Counted from the first letter of the stretch, positions 38,984 through 48,750 are shown. The stretch is DNA of 49,405 bases from Minisyncoccota bacterium (GCA_028690055.1 JAQVBZ010000011.1:1-49405); one strand, 5' to 3'. Notes: generated by a model from the letters alone, not told the origin. Translations and numbers: made by a program.

Positions 38984-40786
38984 TTACTCCTTCGTCACTC
39001 TCATCACCTCTTCCAATGTCGTAACCCCCTGTGCCGCCTTGATAATACCGTCTTCCAACATCGTATTCATCCCTTCTTTGACGCCTTCTTGTTCGATTAT
39101 CTCGGCATTGGACTCTGCATTGATAAGCCGCTTGAGCTCGTCGGTAATCTGCAAGACTTCGTAGATTCCCATCCGCCCTTTGTATCCGTTACGGCATTTC
39201 GAACAACCCTTCCCTCGCTTGAATTTCACATTCATCCAAAAATCTTTGACATCTTTAATTTCTTCTTTGATACCCATCTCTTCGCGTAGCACATTCGCCA
39301 ATCTCTCCACATCGAATTTCCGCGACAAACCTTTGTAAGTACCCTCGTCCATCAGACATTCTTCCGTACATTCTTTGCAATTTTTCCGTACCAGACGCTG
39401 AGAGATAATCACATTGGCCGTCGAAGCTATCATAAAATTTTCTATTCCCATATCCGTGATACGGGGCAAAGTTCCCGCTGCGCTGCTAGTATGCAGCGTC
39501 GAAAGCACCAAATGTCCGGTTAGAGCTGCGTGCACCGCCAGCTCGGCAGTCTCACCGTCACGGATTTCCCCCACCATTATGATATCAGGGTCTTGCCGAA
39601 GTAGCGCGCGCAGCCCGGAGGCAAAAGTGAAATTTATCTTGGCATTGATCTGTGACTGATTCACTCTGGCCATTCGATACTCGATAGGATCCTCAAGCGT
39701 ACTTATATTCACACCCGGCTCGTTGAGCATTCCTAATATAGTATAAAGCGTGGTTGTCTTTCCAGAACCGGTAGGACCCACCACCAGAATCATCCCGTTC
39801 GGCTTCTCGATCTCCGCCTGTAATATATCGTGATCCCGCTTGCGAAACCCCATCTGATCCAACGTCAGTACGCTCCCCGAAGATTCGTTGAGAAGACGCA
39901 TAACAACCTTTTCCCCGTCAAAGACCGGAATTATGGAAACACGAAAAGCCACCTTGTAATCAGGCGACTCCACTTTGAAACGTCCGTCCTGTGGCAGGCG
40001 ATGTTCATCGATTTTCAGATTGGCCAGCACCTTGATTCTCGCCACGATACCCGGCAATATGATGCGCGGCAATGTCATCGCATCATGCAGCACTCCGTCG
40101 ATACGGAAACGTGTCACTACATCTTTTTCTTCCGGCTCAACATGGATATCGCTCGCTCCTTCCAAGATGGCATGCTTGAGTAGAGTGTCCACAATCTTTA
40201 CCACCGGCAAATCTTCTGCCGCCTTTTTAAGGTCGTCCTCCTTTTCCTCATTTTCTTCCCTCGCTTCTTCGGATTTCCCGTCATTTTTTATAATAAGTCG
40301 CTCTCCGTCATCACCCACTTCACTCCCTACCAAAGCGCCAAACTCTGCTTTCAGACTTTTCTGAAATAGTTTAAGCGCCTTAGTGATACCTTCGGCATCA
40401 GCAAGACAAGGCACGATTTTCATACCTGTCTTCTTGCCAATAAAGTCGATAAAAAGCAAATCATTTGGATCCAACATCGCCACCTTGAGCTTCTCGTCAT
40501 CTATAGCGAAAGATATGGCATTGTACTGCCTCGCCATCTGCTCTGGGATAATTTCAAGTATCGCCGGATCGATTTCTTCGTCCTTCAGATTCACGTAAGG
40601 AATGCCAGCCGTATACGCCTTGGCCTTTCCCATATCCTGTTCTGTTACAAATTTGTCGCGAACCAGGATATCCTCTATAGGGAGTCCCTCTTTCTTCGCC
40701 TTCGCCTCCACGACATTGAGCTTTTCTTCGCTAAGCATGCCGGAGTCTATGAAAAATTTTTTTAGTTGACCTTTTCGTATCTGCAT
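38984..40786 (-). CDS. pilB: PilB/GspE-type pilus assembly ATPase
   Basis: A 600-aa hexameric ATPase. The N-terminal GspE/MshE domain (residues ~10-110, EEKLNVVEAKAKKEGLPIED) is of the type that can bind c-di-GMP. The catalytic part has Walker A GPTGSGKTTT (~335), the Asp box LRQDPDIIMVGEIRDGE (~393), the His box LSTLHTSSA (~425), and a zinc tetracysteine CKECTEEC (~467) with CSKC (~530). It powers pilus extension. The response regulator gene ends 30 bases upstream. No PilT retraction ATPase is in the window. Confidence 0.95.
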   Translation of the reverse strand: MQIRKGQLKKFFIDSGMLSEEKLNVVEAKAKKEGLPIEDILVRDKFVTEQDMGKAKAYTAGIPYVNLKDEEIDPAILEIIPEQMARQYNAISFAIDDEKLKVAMLDPNDLLFIDFIGKKTGMKIVPCLADAEGITKALKLFQKSLKAEFGALVGSEVGDDGERLIIKNDGKSEEAREENEEKEDDLKKAAEDLPVVKIVDTLLKHAILEGASDIHVEPEEKDVVTRFRIDGVLHDAMTLPRIILPGIVARIKVLANLKIDEHRLPQDGRFKVESPDYKVAFRVSIIPVFDGEKVVMRLLNESSGSVLTLDQMGFRKRDHDILQAEIEKPNGMILVVGPTGSGKTTTLYTILGMLNEPGVNISTLEDPIEYRMARVNQSQINAKINFTFASGLRALLRQDPDIIMVGEIRDGETAELAVHAALTGHLVLSTLHTSSAAGTLPRITDMGIENFMIASTANVIISQRLVRKNCKECTEECLMDEGTYKGLSRKFDVERLANVLREEMGIKEEIKDVKDFWMNVKFKRGKGCSKCRNGYKGRMGIYEVLQITDELKRLINAESNAEIIEQEGVKEGMNTMLEDGIIKAAQGVTTLEEVMRVTKE

Positions 40787-40816
40787 AAAATATTTTGAAA
40801 TAAAGCGATAAACAAT

Positions 40817-41188
40817 CTATCCCGCCAAAGTTCGCTCTACCTTCTGGATCACGTCATCCAAGTGAAAGTCCGCTTTCACCAGGTACGAGTTCGCCCCCAA
40901 TTCGAGAGCCTGCTGCACACTGGACACGTCGCCTAGGTTGGTTAATATGATTATCGGAATATTCTCCGTCTGAGGATTGGCCTTCAGCCCCTTGAGCACC
41001 TCGAAGCCGTCCATCTTCGGCAATATGATATCCAACAAAATCAAATCCGGCAATTCTTTTGTCGCCAGCGCAAACCCGAGTTCACCGTCCAATGCTGAAA
41101 TAGCTTCATAACCTGACTGTTCCAGTACTTCTACCATAGCATTCTGAAGAGTAGCTTCATCTTCAATAACCAAAATTTTCTTAGCCAT
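40817..41188 (-). CDS. Single-domain response regulator (CheY-like)
   Basis: A 123-aa receiver domain: acidic pair Glu9-Asp10, phospho-acceptor Asp53 (LLDIILPKMDG), Thr83 and Lys105 all present. The start is ATG 41188 (MAKKILVIEDE); an in-frame start 11 codons upstream would add a non-conserved leader. It has no output domain, so it must act by protein contact. Directly upstream of pilB and downstream of a histidine kinase, it probably adjusts pilus assembly. Confidence 0.92.
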   Translation of the reverse strand: MAKKILVIEDEATLQNAMVEVLEQSGYEAISALDGELGFALATKELPDLILLDIILPKMDGFEVLKGLKANPQTENIPIIILTNLGDVSSVQQALELGANSYLVKADFHLDDVIQKVERTLAG

Positions 41189-41240
41189 AATTTTTTTTAA
41201 AAATTTATAAATTATTAACAATAATGTTGTCGATTTCGAA

Positions 41241-41394
41241 GTAGCAGACTTTAGTCTGCGCGCATTGTGGAGTAGCAGCTTTTAACCTGCGCGCATTTTG
41301 GGAGGTGGCGAATACGGGAAAGAATGGACGATCGGCGTGATAGATAAACCGGATTGCTGCGTGGGATAGCAGCGCGGGATAAATCCCGCTACTC
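41241..41394. repeat. REP element (two left halves, one right half) between kinase and regulator
   Basis: GTAGCAGAC-TTTA-GTCTGC at 41241 and GGAGTAGCAGCTTTTAACCTGC at 41269 are left-type palindromes. AGCGCGGGAT-AA-ATCCCGCTACTC ends the element. It occupies nearly the whole gap between the two signalling genes. Confidence 0.8.
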
Positions 41395-41417
41395 AACACG
41401 TCAATATAACACTTCGT

Positions 41418-42407
41418 CTATTTAATCTGTTTGACTTCTTGCAGAGGCTTGACTTCCTCCCCCTCTCCGACCTTCGGTAAGGTGAACCAGAATTCCGTGC
41501 CTTTCCCCACTTCGGAAATAAAACCGATTTTCCCGCCGGAACTTTCCACCGCCGCTTTGGCGATATACAGCCCCAGCCCCGTACCGACCGTCTGCTTGCG
41601 CGTAACCTCTTTGGCGCGAAAGAACTTATCGAATATCTTTTTCTGATCCTCCGCCGAAATACCTATTCCGTTATCTTTTACCCCGCAATAAACCTGATCA
41701 CCCTGATTCCTCAGTATGATATGTATCTCACCTTTCTTCTCTCCTATATATTTTACCGCATTATCAATAAAATTCTGCATCACCATCCGAATCCGCATCA
41801 CGTCCGTCTTGACCGGAGCGAGCCCCTCCTCAGCTTCCAGATAAATATCCGTATTATTCGCCTTGGCAAAAACATTAAGATCCTTCATTACCTCCTCCGC
41901 CGTCTTCTTCATATCTACCGCCTCGATATTCATCATCATCCTGCCCGAATCAATCCGCGATACGTCAAGCAAATCATTTACCAGCTTGATCATACGCGTA
42001 ATATTCTCCTCCACATCGTCCATAAATTCTCTCTGTTTATCATTCAAGTCACCCGTTTTCGAACTCTTGAGAACATCGAAGGACCAACGCAACCCCGAGA
42101 GCGGAGCCTTGAGCTGATGCGACGCAATAGAAATGAATTCCGCACGCATCTTGTTGACAGTAGCCATTTCTTGGATACCACGTATGATACTCGTACCCAG
42201 CATAAAAATAAAAACACTGATTATAGATATAGATGCTATCACCAATTCCGGCGAGTCGTATCGATTTACGATTATGTACGTCGCAAGAATCGAAGCGATG
42301 TTGATTGCCCCCATCACAACAAACAAAAAACTCGGACATTGCCAAAGCCCAAGATTATATTCCCGGCACTCCTTAAAACCGATCTCGTCACGCAATGACT
42401 TGAACAT
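41418..42407 (-). CDS. Membrane histidine kinase
   Basis: A 329-aa kinase with two membrane segments (~26-46 and ~54-74) and a very short exterior loop, so it has no obvious extracellular sensor. His97 lies in FISIASHQLKAPLSGLRW (H box). The ATPase domain carries MQNFIDNAVKYIG (N box), VKDNGIGIS (G1), FDKFFR (F) and GTGLGLYIAK (G2). It is probably the partner of the single-domain regulator at 40817-41188. It may be cotranscribed with it across the REP element, unless the palindromes interrupt transcription. Confidence 0.93.
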   Translation of the reverse strand: MFKSLRDEIGFKECREYNLGLWQCPSFLFVVMGAINIASILATYIIVNRYDSPELVIASISIISVFIFMLGTSIIRGIQEMATVNKMRAEFISIASHQLKAPLSGLRWSFDVLKSSKTGDLNDKQREFMDDVEENITRMIKLVNDLLDVSRIDSGRMMMNIEAVDMKKTAEEVMKDLNVFAKANNTDIYLEAEEGLAPVKTDVMRIRMVMQNFIDNAVKYIGEKKGEIHIILRNQGDQVYCGVKDNGIGISAEDQKKIFDKFFRAKEVTRKQTVGTGLGLYIAKAAVESSGGKIGFISEVGKGTEFWFTLPKVGEGEEVKPLQEVKQIK

Positions 42408-42515
42408 TTTTTTGATTTAACTTCTTATCTGCCTTTGAAATTATTATATCACAAATCTTTTTTAAAAACAAAAATAGAGTGGCTGTCCAAAACAGGTAGA
42501 ACGGATAGATGCAAT

Positions 42516-42815
42516 GGAGTAGCAGGTTTTAACCTGCGCGGTTGTCCTATACAGGTAGAACGTGCGTATGCAACGGATTGCCGGGTGGAGTAGCAGACTT
42601 TAGTCTGCGCGGTTGTCCAATGCGGATGGGACGTGGAGTGCGACGGGTTGGCGGCTTGGGATAGCGGCGCGTGATGAATCCCGCTACTCCATGACACATC
42701 TTACCGGGTGGAGTAGCAGGTTTTAACCTGCGCGGTTGTCCTATGCGGGTGGGACGTGCGATGGCGTAGGTTTTAGCGACTTGGGGCAGCGGCGCGGGAT
42801 GAATCCCGCTACTCC
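42516..42815. repeat. REP array left of the RAYT gene
   Basis: Left-type palindromes begin at 42516, 42587 and 42710; right-type palindromes end at 42690 and 42815. A degraded copy (GAGTGGCTGTCC, 42477) precedes them. The second and third units repeat with a 123-base step. The array ends 17 bases from the RAYT stop codon. Confidence 0.9.
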
Positions 42816-42831
42816 GTATGATAAACACGTC

Positions 42832-43365
42832 CTACTCATCCCCATTTGTAAAATCAACAATCGGATATTTCTCAAAAGCATCATTTATCCATTCCACACC
42901 CTTTTCCTCAAGCCATTTCTTGTACGAAGAATATTCGTAGTCTTCCATACGCGCAACATATCCGTGCTTCACCGGATTATGATGGATATAATTAAAACGC
43001 GCCCAAAAATCTTTCTCTTCCTTGATACAAGCGTCCCAATAGTTATACCAAACCATCCTTTCCGCTACATTGTCCATTTCGTTCAGCAGATAAGCGCTCT
43101 TCCCATTAACTTCTTTGATAAAATCGACAAGGTCTTTGCCCTTCTTAATTTTGATTAAGAGATGATAATGATTATCCATAATAACAAAAGCGAAAATATC
43201 AACGCTAAATTTAGCTGCTTTTTCTTTTAAAATATTTTTTAGTATTTCTTTCTTTGTATTATTGTCGAAGAAAGGCGTTTTGTGATATGTAGCTGCGGTG
43301 ATGAAATATATCGTATTGTCAGAAAGATAATGCGGAGGTTTGTGATCGCTTTTAAAATTTTGCAT
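42832..43365 (-). CDS. REP-associated tyrosine transposase (RAYT, Y1/HUH family)
   Basis: A 177-aa single-domain HUH nuclease. Histidines His66 and His68 in FVIMDNHYHLLI bind the metal. The catalytic tyrosine is Tyr126 in RFNYIHHNPVKHGYV, and YNYWDACI is a further conserved block. RAYTs nick single-stranded REP hairpins next to a 5' GTAG and are thought to spread them. Here the gene is embedded in palindromes that begin GGAGTAGC, so the substrate is visible beside it. Length and motifs are complete, so it is probably active. Confidence 0.93.
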   Translation of the reverse strand: MQNFKSDHKPPHYLSDNTIYFITAATYHKTPFFDNNTKKEILKNILKEKAAKFSVDIFAFVIMDNHYHLLIKIKKGKDLVDFIKEVNGKSAYLLNEMDNVAERMVWYNYWDACIKEEKDFWARFNYIHHNPVKHGYVARMEDYEYSSYKKWLEEKGVEWINDAFEKYPIVDFTNGDE

Positions 43366-43403
43366 ATTTATTATATATTTTTATATAATTATAGCAAAAA
43401 TGC

Positions 43404-44387
43404 GCGAGTACCGAAACCCGCTACTCCATGTTACATTTTGCCGGGTGGAGTAGCAGGTTTTAACCTGCGCGGTTGTCCGAAGCGAGTGGAAAGAACGTAT
43501 GCGACGGGTTGGCGGCTTGGGACAGTGGCGCGTGATGAATCCCGCTACTCCATGTTACATTTTGCCGGGTGGAGTAGCAGGTTTTAACCTGCGCGGTTGT
43601 CCTATGCGGGTGGAAAGAATGTATGCGACAGGTTTGGCGGATTAGGACAGCGGCGTGTGATGAATCCCGCTACTCCATAACACATCTTGCCAGGTGGAGT
43701 AGCAGGTTTTAACCTGCGCGGTTGTCCTATGCGGGTGATGCAAGCTATCAAATGGAGTAGCGTGCTTTAGCGCGCGCGGTTGTCCCACGCGGGCGAAACT
43801 AACGTATGCGACGTATTTTCTTTTTGCGATGGAGGGACTTTTAGCGGCTTGGGACAGCAGCGCGGGATGAATCCCGCTACTCCGTGTATTATACCGCTTC
43901 ATGCGATGGAGTAGCAGGTTTTAACCTGCGCGGTTGTCCTATGCGGGTGGAACGTGCGAGTGCGACGGGTTTGGCGGCTTGGGACAGTGGCGCGTGATGA
44001 ATCCCGCTACTCCATGACACATCTTACCGGGTGGAGTAGCAGGTTTTAACCTGCGCGGTTGTCCTATGTGGGTGGAACGTGCGAGTGCGACGGGTTGGCG
44101 GCATGGGACAGCGGCGCGTGATGAATCCCGCTACTCCATGACACATCTTGCCGGGTGGAGTAGCAGGTTTTAACCTGCGCGGTTGTCCTATGCGGGTGGG
44201 ACGTGCGATGGCGTAGGTTTTAGCGACTTGGGACAGCGACGCGGGATGAATCCCGCTACTCCGCGTTACATTTTGCCGGGTGGAGTAGCGTGCTTTAGCG
44301 CGCGCGGTTGTCCTATGCGGGTGGGACGTGCGATATCAAAAGTTTTAGCGACTTGGGACAGCGGCGCGGGATGAATCCCGCTACTCC
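43404..44387. repeat. Tandem REP array, ~124-bp period
   Basis: A right half ending 43427 is followed by units whose left palindromes start at 43447, 43571, 43696, 43754, 43908, 44033, 44157 and 44282; most steps are 124-125 bases. Each unit is GGAGTAGC-AGGTTTTAACCT-GCGCGGTTGTCC, ~45 variable bases, then GGGACAGCGGCGC-GGGATGAATCCC-GCTACTCC. Two left halves (43754, 44282) carry the variant CGTGCTTTAGCGCG, keeping the palindrome while changing its bases. Spacers between units are also conserved (CATnnCACATCTTnCCGGGT). Confidence 0.93.
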
Positions 44388-44392
44388 AAATA

Positions 44393-44422
44393 CCAAAAAC
44401 CCCGCAAATGAATGCGGGGTTT
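44393..44422 (-). terminator. Terminator of the S-layer-like gene
   Basis: On the minus strand ACCCCGCA-TTCATT-TGCGGGGTTTTTGG is a strong hairpin with T run. It stops transcription before the REP array. Confidence 0.8.
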
Positions 44423-44516
44423 TGTGGTTGTCGGCGATTATGCCTTGCGGCAAACCTCCGAACGGGCTTTAGAGATTTACCCGAAGGTAAAGGACTAAAG
44501 GTTTAACACTTGATCA

Positions 44517-47500
44517 TTAGCTCTCGATAGAAGATGATTCAGTCGGGTAGTTAATAATGTTGGTGTTTGTTGCATCTTTTCCAGGGATAGACTGAACGTT
44601 CCCATTTACATCAGTAAATAAGAAAGCTGTAGCAGCACCCAAGGTAGATGAAAGTTTGTTGTCAACAGCAACAGTAGCAGCTGTTCCGTAGATGCTGTAT
44701 ACCTTTGAGGTACCTGCAGCAATCATATCAGGTGTAGAGAAAAGGATAGTATCACTTCCACTTCCCCTTGCAGCAACACCAATACCAGCAGCGTTAGTCG
44801 TGAGAATTATAGCTCCTTGAGCATCCTTCACAACAAGATTATTAGCTGCAGAAACGATAGTTACCGCACCTGTTGAAGTCACTGTGACTGGAAGAGCCTG
44901 CAACTTGATGCTTCCGGCTGCATCAGCAGTAACAGTAACATCCATAAGTTTAACAAGCGTATTAGCCAAACCGGTTCTTGAAGAAGTATTCAAAGTAACA
45001 GTAGGCTTTGAAGCAACTATTGTCATAGTCTTAGCAATTGGAGTAGTGACAGTAGAGTTCTCAGTTGTAGTGTTACCGATAGTATACTTCATATAAGACA
45101 ATTTTACGTCAGCTGTGGTGTTAGAGGTTTGTCCTCCAAGACCTACAGTATTGAAAGTCGGAACGACCTTCACGTCTAAACCGTTATATCCGGCAGGAAC
45201 CGCAAGGCTCAAGCCTGAAAGGTGTGCAACGCCACCAATAACCGGGGCACTGACTGAGCCGATCGCAATTGAAGCAATCGGAGCAGTAGCAGTACCTGTA
45301 ACAGTGAATTTCAATTCTTTAACAGTTGCAGCACCATTGCTGGCAACGAAGTTAATAGTCATGAAATCACCAAGTGTACTTCCACCGATTACGAATTGCG
45401 CAGGCATAGAAGCAGTCAAAGTCGGAGGAGTGGAAAGAGTTCCCTGAGCGACTGTGATTGTCTGTCCTGTAAGAGCGGACGCAATACCATTGCCTGAAGC
45501 GAGTGAAGTGTTAGTTTCATCACTGATTGCAGTAATCTTCAACGAAGTTGTGATTGTGCCTGCTTTCAAGGTAGAAAGGTCAGCAAAGACATCAATAGTC
45601 TTTGAAGCACTAGCTGCCAATGTGAAATTAACTGGGAAGTTATTAGTTCCAGATGGTGCAATCGGAGTAGCATTCTCAGAAGTGTACAAGTTTGACACAT
45701 TAGTAATGGTCATAGGTCCTGTAGCACCTGTAATAACACCAGTAGTATCTCCCACAGATGCAGTTCCGGTACCAATAGTGAAGGTAGTGGCAGTAACCGC
45801 AGTAACGGTACCAGTACCAGCAGTAGTAGCAGCCGGGAAAGTCAAGGTGTCACCAACTGCAATGTTAGCAATACCAGTCAGAGGAGTAATTGTTTGTCCA
45901 GCACCAGTAATAGCGGTTGCAGCTGTCATAGTAGGAGCAACGGCACCGAAGGTAAGACCAACCTGAAGGTTAGTAACCTTAACACCCTCAGTTGAACCTG
46001 ATTGGATTATAAATGATCCAATTTTAGTCTTCTGAGCGCTAGGAGCGACAACCTGGTTGGTGTATCCGCTGTTCACGGAAACAGAACCTGAGGCGGTACC
46101 GATCGAAAGAGCGGTACTTGTCACAGCAGCTGCTGGAACTTGGCTCAATTTTGAAGAAGCAATACCTTGCGCATTACTTGTAGCACCGGAAAGAGCAACA
46201 CTAATTGTTCCACCAGTGTAAGCTACGCTTCCGGTAGTCATTGTATCAGCTTTAACTTCAACAATAACAGTCGTACCGGCAGGGATAATCAACGAAGAAC
46301 CCAAATTGAAAGTCAAAGGAGTCCCAGTTGTAAAATTCTGACTAGTTCCAACCTGACCACCATCAGCGTAGAGCATAACATTGCTCAAAGTTGTAGGAGT
46401 AGCAGGAAGAACATCTGCAAGGATCGGGTTTACAATCAGGCTAGAAACCTTCATGTCTTCACCGTATGCCTTGAATTCGTATTTAGCGATTGAAACACCT
46501 GTGGCACCACCAGTGATGGTTCCGCTCAGTGTTGAATCAACATTCACAGCAACTGAACCCGCTTTCACAGTAATAGTTCCAGCGATACCGTTAGTCGCAA
46601 CATTTGCAGCAGCGACATAAACGCCATCAAGCTGCGTATCAGCCAACATAATGTCAGCTACGTTCTGAACTGAAATCTGGAATTCTCTGTTTGAGCCTTT
46701 GATAACGTCAGCTCTCAAATCGATAGTAGCGGTACCTGTCTTCAGAGCAATAGCCTCTGAACCAAGATCAAACACAATGTTTCCCAAAGAGTTAACTGTG
46801 CCTGAAGTACCAACCTTAGTACCATTTACATAGAGGCTGATGTTTTCCAAAGAATCTGTTGGAGCAGAACCGATGAATCTGAAAGTCATACCTTCAAGAT
46901 TAAGAGTTCTGGTGTTAACAGTCAATGGAGATGACCAAACAGTAAAGTTAGTTGTACCGGCATCAACTTCCTGAGCTGAAACAGCGTTTGCAGCAAAGCT
47001 AGCTGTAGCAGGATTTGATTGAGACACAATGCTCATCAAGTTGCCAGAAAGATTTGTAGCAGAAGCAGTATCTGCAACTGAGAACGAGTTTAACTTAGCA
47101 CCGATGGTTCCTGTAGCAGATGAATCAATGTCAGCACGGACAGAGATAGTCTTTGATCCGTCGACTGAGAAGATTCCTGAAGCATTGTTGAAAGTAACAG
47201 TGCTGTCAGCATTGAAAGATCTAGCATCGGTCAATCTTGTGTTTCCTTCAAAAAGGTAAACATTGTTAACGTCAGCATTGGCAGAAACACCGAATCTCTG
47301 CAGAACTACTTTGGTAACACTTCCCTTTCCTGCGAATTTGAAGTGAGCCAAGTCTGCGAGAGCCTGTCCTGTGACAACAGATCCGGAAGCCGGAGTTGTA
47401 GCAGATAAGGAAGCAGTTACAGATCCGGTCGCAACCTCTGTCGGCAAAGTACCGTCAGCGTAGAATGAAGTCAACTGAGCAACGGTAGTGATATCAGTTT

Positions 47501-48005
47501 TCACTGAATAAGCAGCACCGTCAACATTGTTGATAGTATAGATTGAATCCGGATCTGATTCTGGGAGGCTCAAGAATTGAGCGGCAGTCACATTGATCCA
47601 GCTCTTGGCACCGGTGTCGCCACCAGTTACAGGAGTGATAGCATACACTTTGTCGTTACCATCGACTCTGACGAGTGATGAAGTGGTGTAAGCATCGATT
47701 TCAGCCTGAGAAACAACTTTAAGGTTTTCCCAATTAAGGTGTCCATAAGACTCAAAGATCTCTGGGTTCAAAACGAGTCTTTTGAACATTTTTGTGCCTA
47801 CGATTTTTACGATGTAGACGTCGAGTGAACTGATTGCTGGGGTTCCGTCAGAGTTAACAGCGTTTGATTTCACAATATCGCCATCAACAATAGTTGTTGC
47901 AGCTTTCACTGACAACGGAGCCAACATTGAAACACCTGAGAGGCAAACAACTGATGCGAACATAGTCACACCGGCAATTACCTTTTTTAATTTCTTGTTA
48001 AGCAT
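44517..48005 (-). CDS. Large secreted S-layer-like protein
   Basis: A 1162-aa protein with a signal peptide (LNKKLKKVIAGVTMFASVVC, cleavage near SVKAA). Residues ~60-165 carry the block LDVYIVKIV...FKRLVLNPEIFESYGHLNW and LVRVDGNDKVYAI shared with the secreted protein at 19080-20153. The rest is a long series of Ig-like beta domains rich in Thr, Ala, Val, Gly and Ser, with almost no cysteine. Size, composition and even codon choice suggest a very abundant surface-layer protein. No anchoring motif is visible at the C-terminus. The start lacks a ribosome site; a TCGGG...CCCGA hairpin lies about 25 bases before it (minus-strand reading). Confidence 0.85.
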   Translation of the reverse strand: MLNKKLKKVIAGVTMFASVVCLSGVSMLAPLSVKAATTIVDGDIVKSNAVNSDGTPAISSLDVYIVKIVGTKMFKRLVLNPEIFESYGHLNWENLKVVSQAEIDAYTTSSLVRVDGNDKVYAITPVTGGDTGAKSWINVTAAQFLSLPESDPDSIYTINNVDGAAYSVKTDITTVAQLTSFYADGTLPTEVATGSVTASLSATTPASGSVVTGQALADLAHFKFAGKGSVTKVVLQRFGVSANADVNNVYLFEGNTRLTDARSFNADSTVTFNNASGIFSVDGSKTISVRADIDSSATGTIGAKLNSFSVADTASATNLSGNLMSIVSQSNPATASFAANAVSAQEVDAGTTNFTVWSSPLTVNTRTLNLEGMTFRFIGSAPTDSLENISLYVNGTKVGTSGTVNSLGNIVFDLGSEAIALKTGTATIDLRADVIKGSNREFQISVQNVADIMLADTQLDGVYVAAANVATNGIAGTITVKAGSVAVNVDSTLSGTITGGATGVSIAKYEFKAYGEDMKVSSLIVNPILADVLPATPTTLSNVMLYADGGQVGTSQNFTTGTPLTFNLGSSLIIPAGTTVIVEVKADTMTTGSVAYTGGTISVALSGATSNAQGIASSKLSQVPAAAVTSTALSIGTASGSVSVNSGYTNQVVAPSAQKTKIGSFIIQSGSTEGVKVTNLQVGLTFGAVAPTMTAATAITGAGQTITPLTGIANIAVGDTLTFPAATTAGTGTVTAVTATTFTIGTGTASVGDTTGVITGATGPMTITNVSNLYTSENATPIAPSGTNNFPVNFTLAASASKTIDVFADLSTLKAGTITTSLKITAISDETNTSLASGNGIASALTGQTITVAQGTLSTPPTLTASMPAQFVIGGSTLGDFMTINFVASNGAATVKELKFTVTGTATAPIASIAIGSVSAPVIGGVAHLSGLSLAVPAGYNGLDVKVVPTFNTVGLGGQTSNTTADVKLSYMKYTIGNTTTENSTVTTPIAKTMTIVASKPTVTLNTSSRTGLANTLVKLMDVTVTADAAGSIKLQALPVTVTSTGAVTIVSAANNLVVKDAQGAIILTTNAAGIGVAARGSGSDTILFSTPDMIAAGTSKVYSIYGTAATVAVDNKLSSTLGAATAFLFTDVNGNVQSIPGKDATNTNIINYPTESSSIES

Positions 48006-48411
48006 ATTTTATTGTTCATTTCTTAAATCGGGTTTTTTATATAGCCCGACAGTTTAAATTAAGAAAAATATATTTTAATCAGAATCACATCTTCTCGCGA
48101 ACGGTTTTGATGCCTGTCACTCCCCCTTATCTTTTAACAAGAATGTTAAAGATAAAGACAAACAACTAGGATCGGCCCACCAAACCTTTTCAGTGTTCCG
48201 GACTTGAAAGCTATTACTCTTCGGCGCAGGCGAAAGTCTGCAATTCCGATTTTCACGGCCCCAACTATCCAGTCGACGTCAGCTCACGTATTGGATGTGT
48301 TTCCCTCTGTGAATCGAATTAAATAAGAATACCTGTTTACTTTCATTATTTTGCTCGTATTTGCGAAATAATCACAATTACGAGTAAAACAAGGAAAACG
48401 AATTTATAAAT
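48006..48411. other. Long upstream region of the S-layer-like gene with structured segments
   Basis: No gene in 400 bases. Features: CGGGTTTTTTATATAGCCCG hairpin (48028-48047), CTTTTAACA-AGAA-TGTTAAAG (48131-48151), and around 48230-48249 TCGG-C-GCAGGC-GAAA-GTCTGC-AATT-CCGA, a nested stem with a GNRA loop when read on the plus strand. CTCGTA...TACGAG lies at 48353-48384. The segment is less AT-rich than its flanks, as structured RNAs often are. No known riboswitch or ncRNA was recognised. Confidence 0.35.
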
Positions 48412-48591
48412 GGAGTAGCAGACTTTAGTCTGCGCTGCTATCCGATGCGGATAAAACGTGTGATTGCGATGCGTATTTACCGGATGGAGTAGCAGGTTTT
48501 AACCTGCGCTGCTGTCCTAAGCGGATAAAACGTGTTAATGCGACGATTTTTTCGACTTGGGATAGCCGCGCGGGATGAATCCCGCTACTCC
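48412..48591. repeat. REP element upstream of the S-layer-like gene
   Basis: Left-type palindromes at 48412 (GTAGCAGAC-TTTA-GTCTGC) and 48486 (GTAGCAGGTTTTAACCTGC) and one right-type GCGGGATGAATCCCGCTACTCC ending 48591. Same family as the RAYT array, four kb away. The following 48592-48750 holds nothing recognisable. Confidence 0.85.
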
Positions 48592-48750
48592 ATTCGCATC
48601 GGAGGTTTTATTGTAAATGATGGCTTTTTTCTGCTTAGTATCGGGATTCTTCGGGGTACCTCAGAATGACGATGTACACCCCCTTTTACTGTTTTTGCAC
48701 ACCCTGCTATTGTAAACCTTATCTAAAAATAAATCAATGGTCTTCCAGTG

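Noticed and set aside
43404-44387. CRISPR array
   Set aside because: The repeats are long inverted pairs of ~124 bases with near-identical spacers and a RAYT gene next to them, not short direct repeats with unique spacers. No cas gene is present.
45115-46620. Several plus-strand frames of 70-170 codons inside the S-layer-like gene
   Set aside because: They are antisense shadows of the Thr/Ala/Val-rich minus-strand gene; their composition simply mirrors it.
48181-48300. Known riboswitch (c-di-GMP, c-di-AMP, cobalamin, SAM, TPP) or SRP, RNase P or tmRNA
   Set aside because: None of the conserved core sequences of these classes could be found on either strand.
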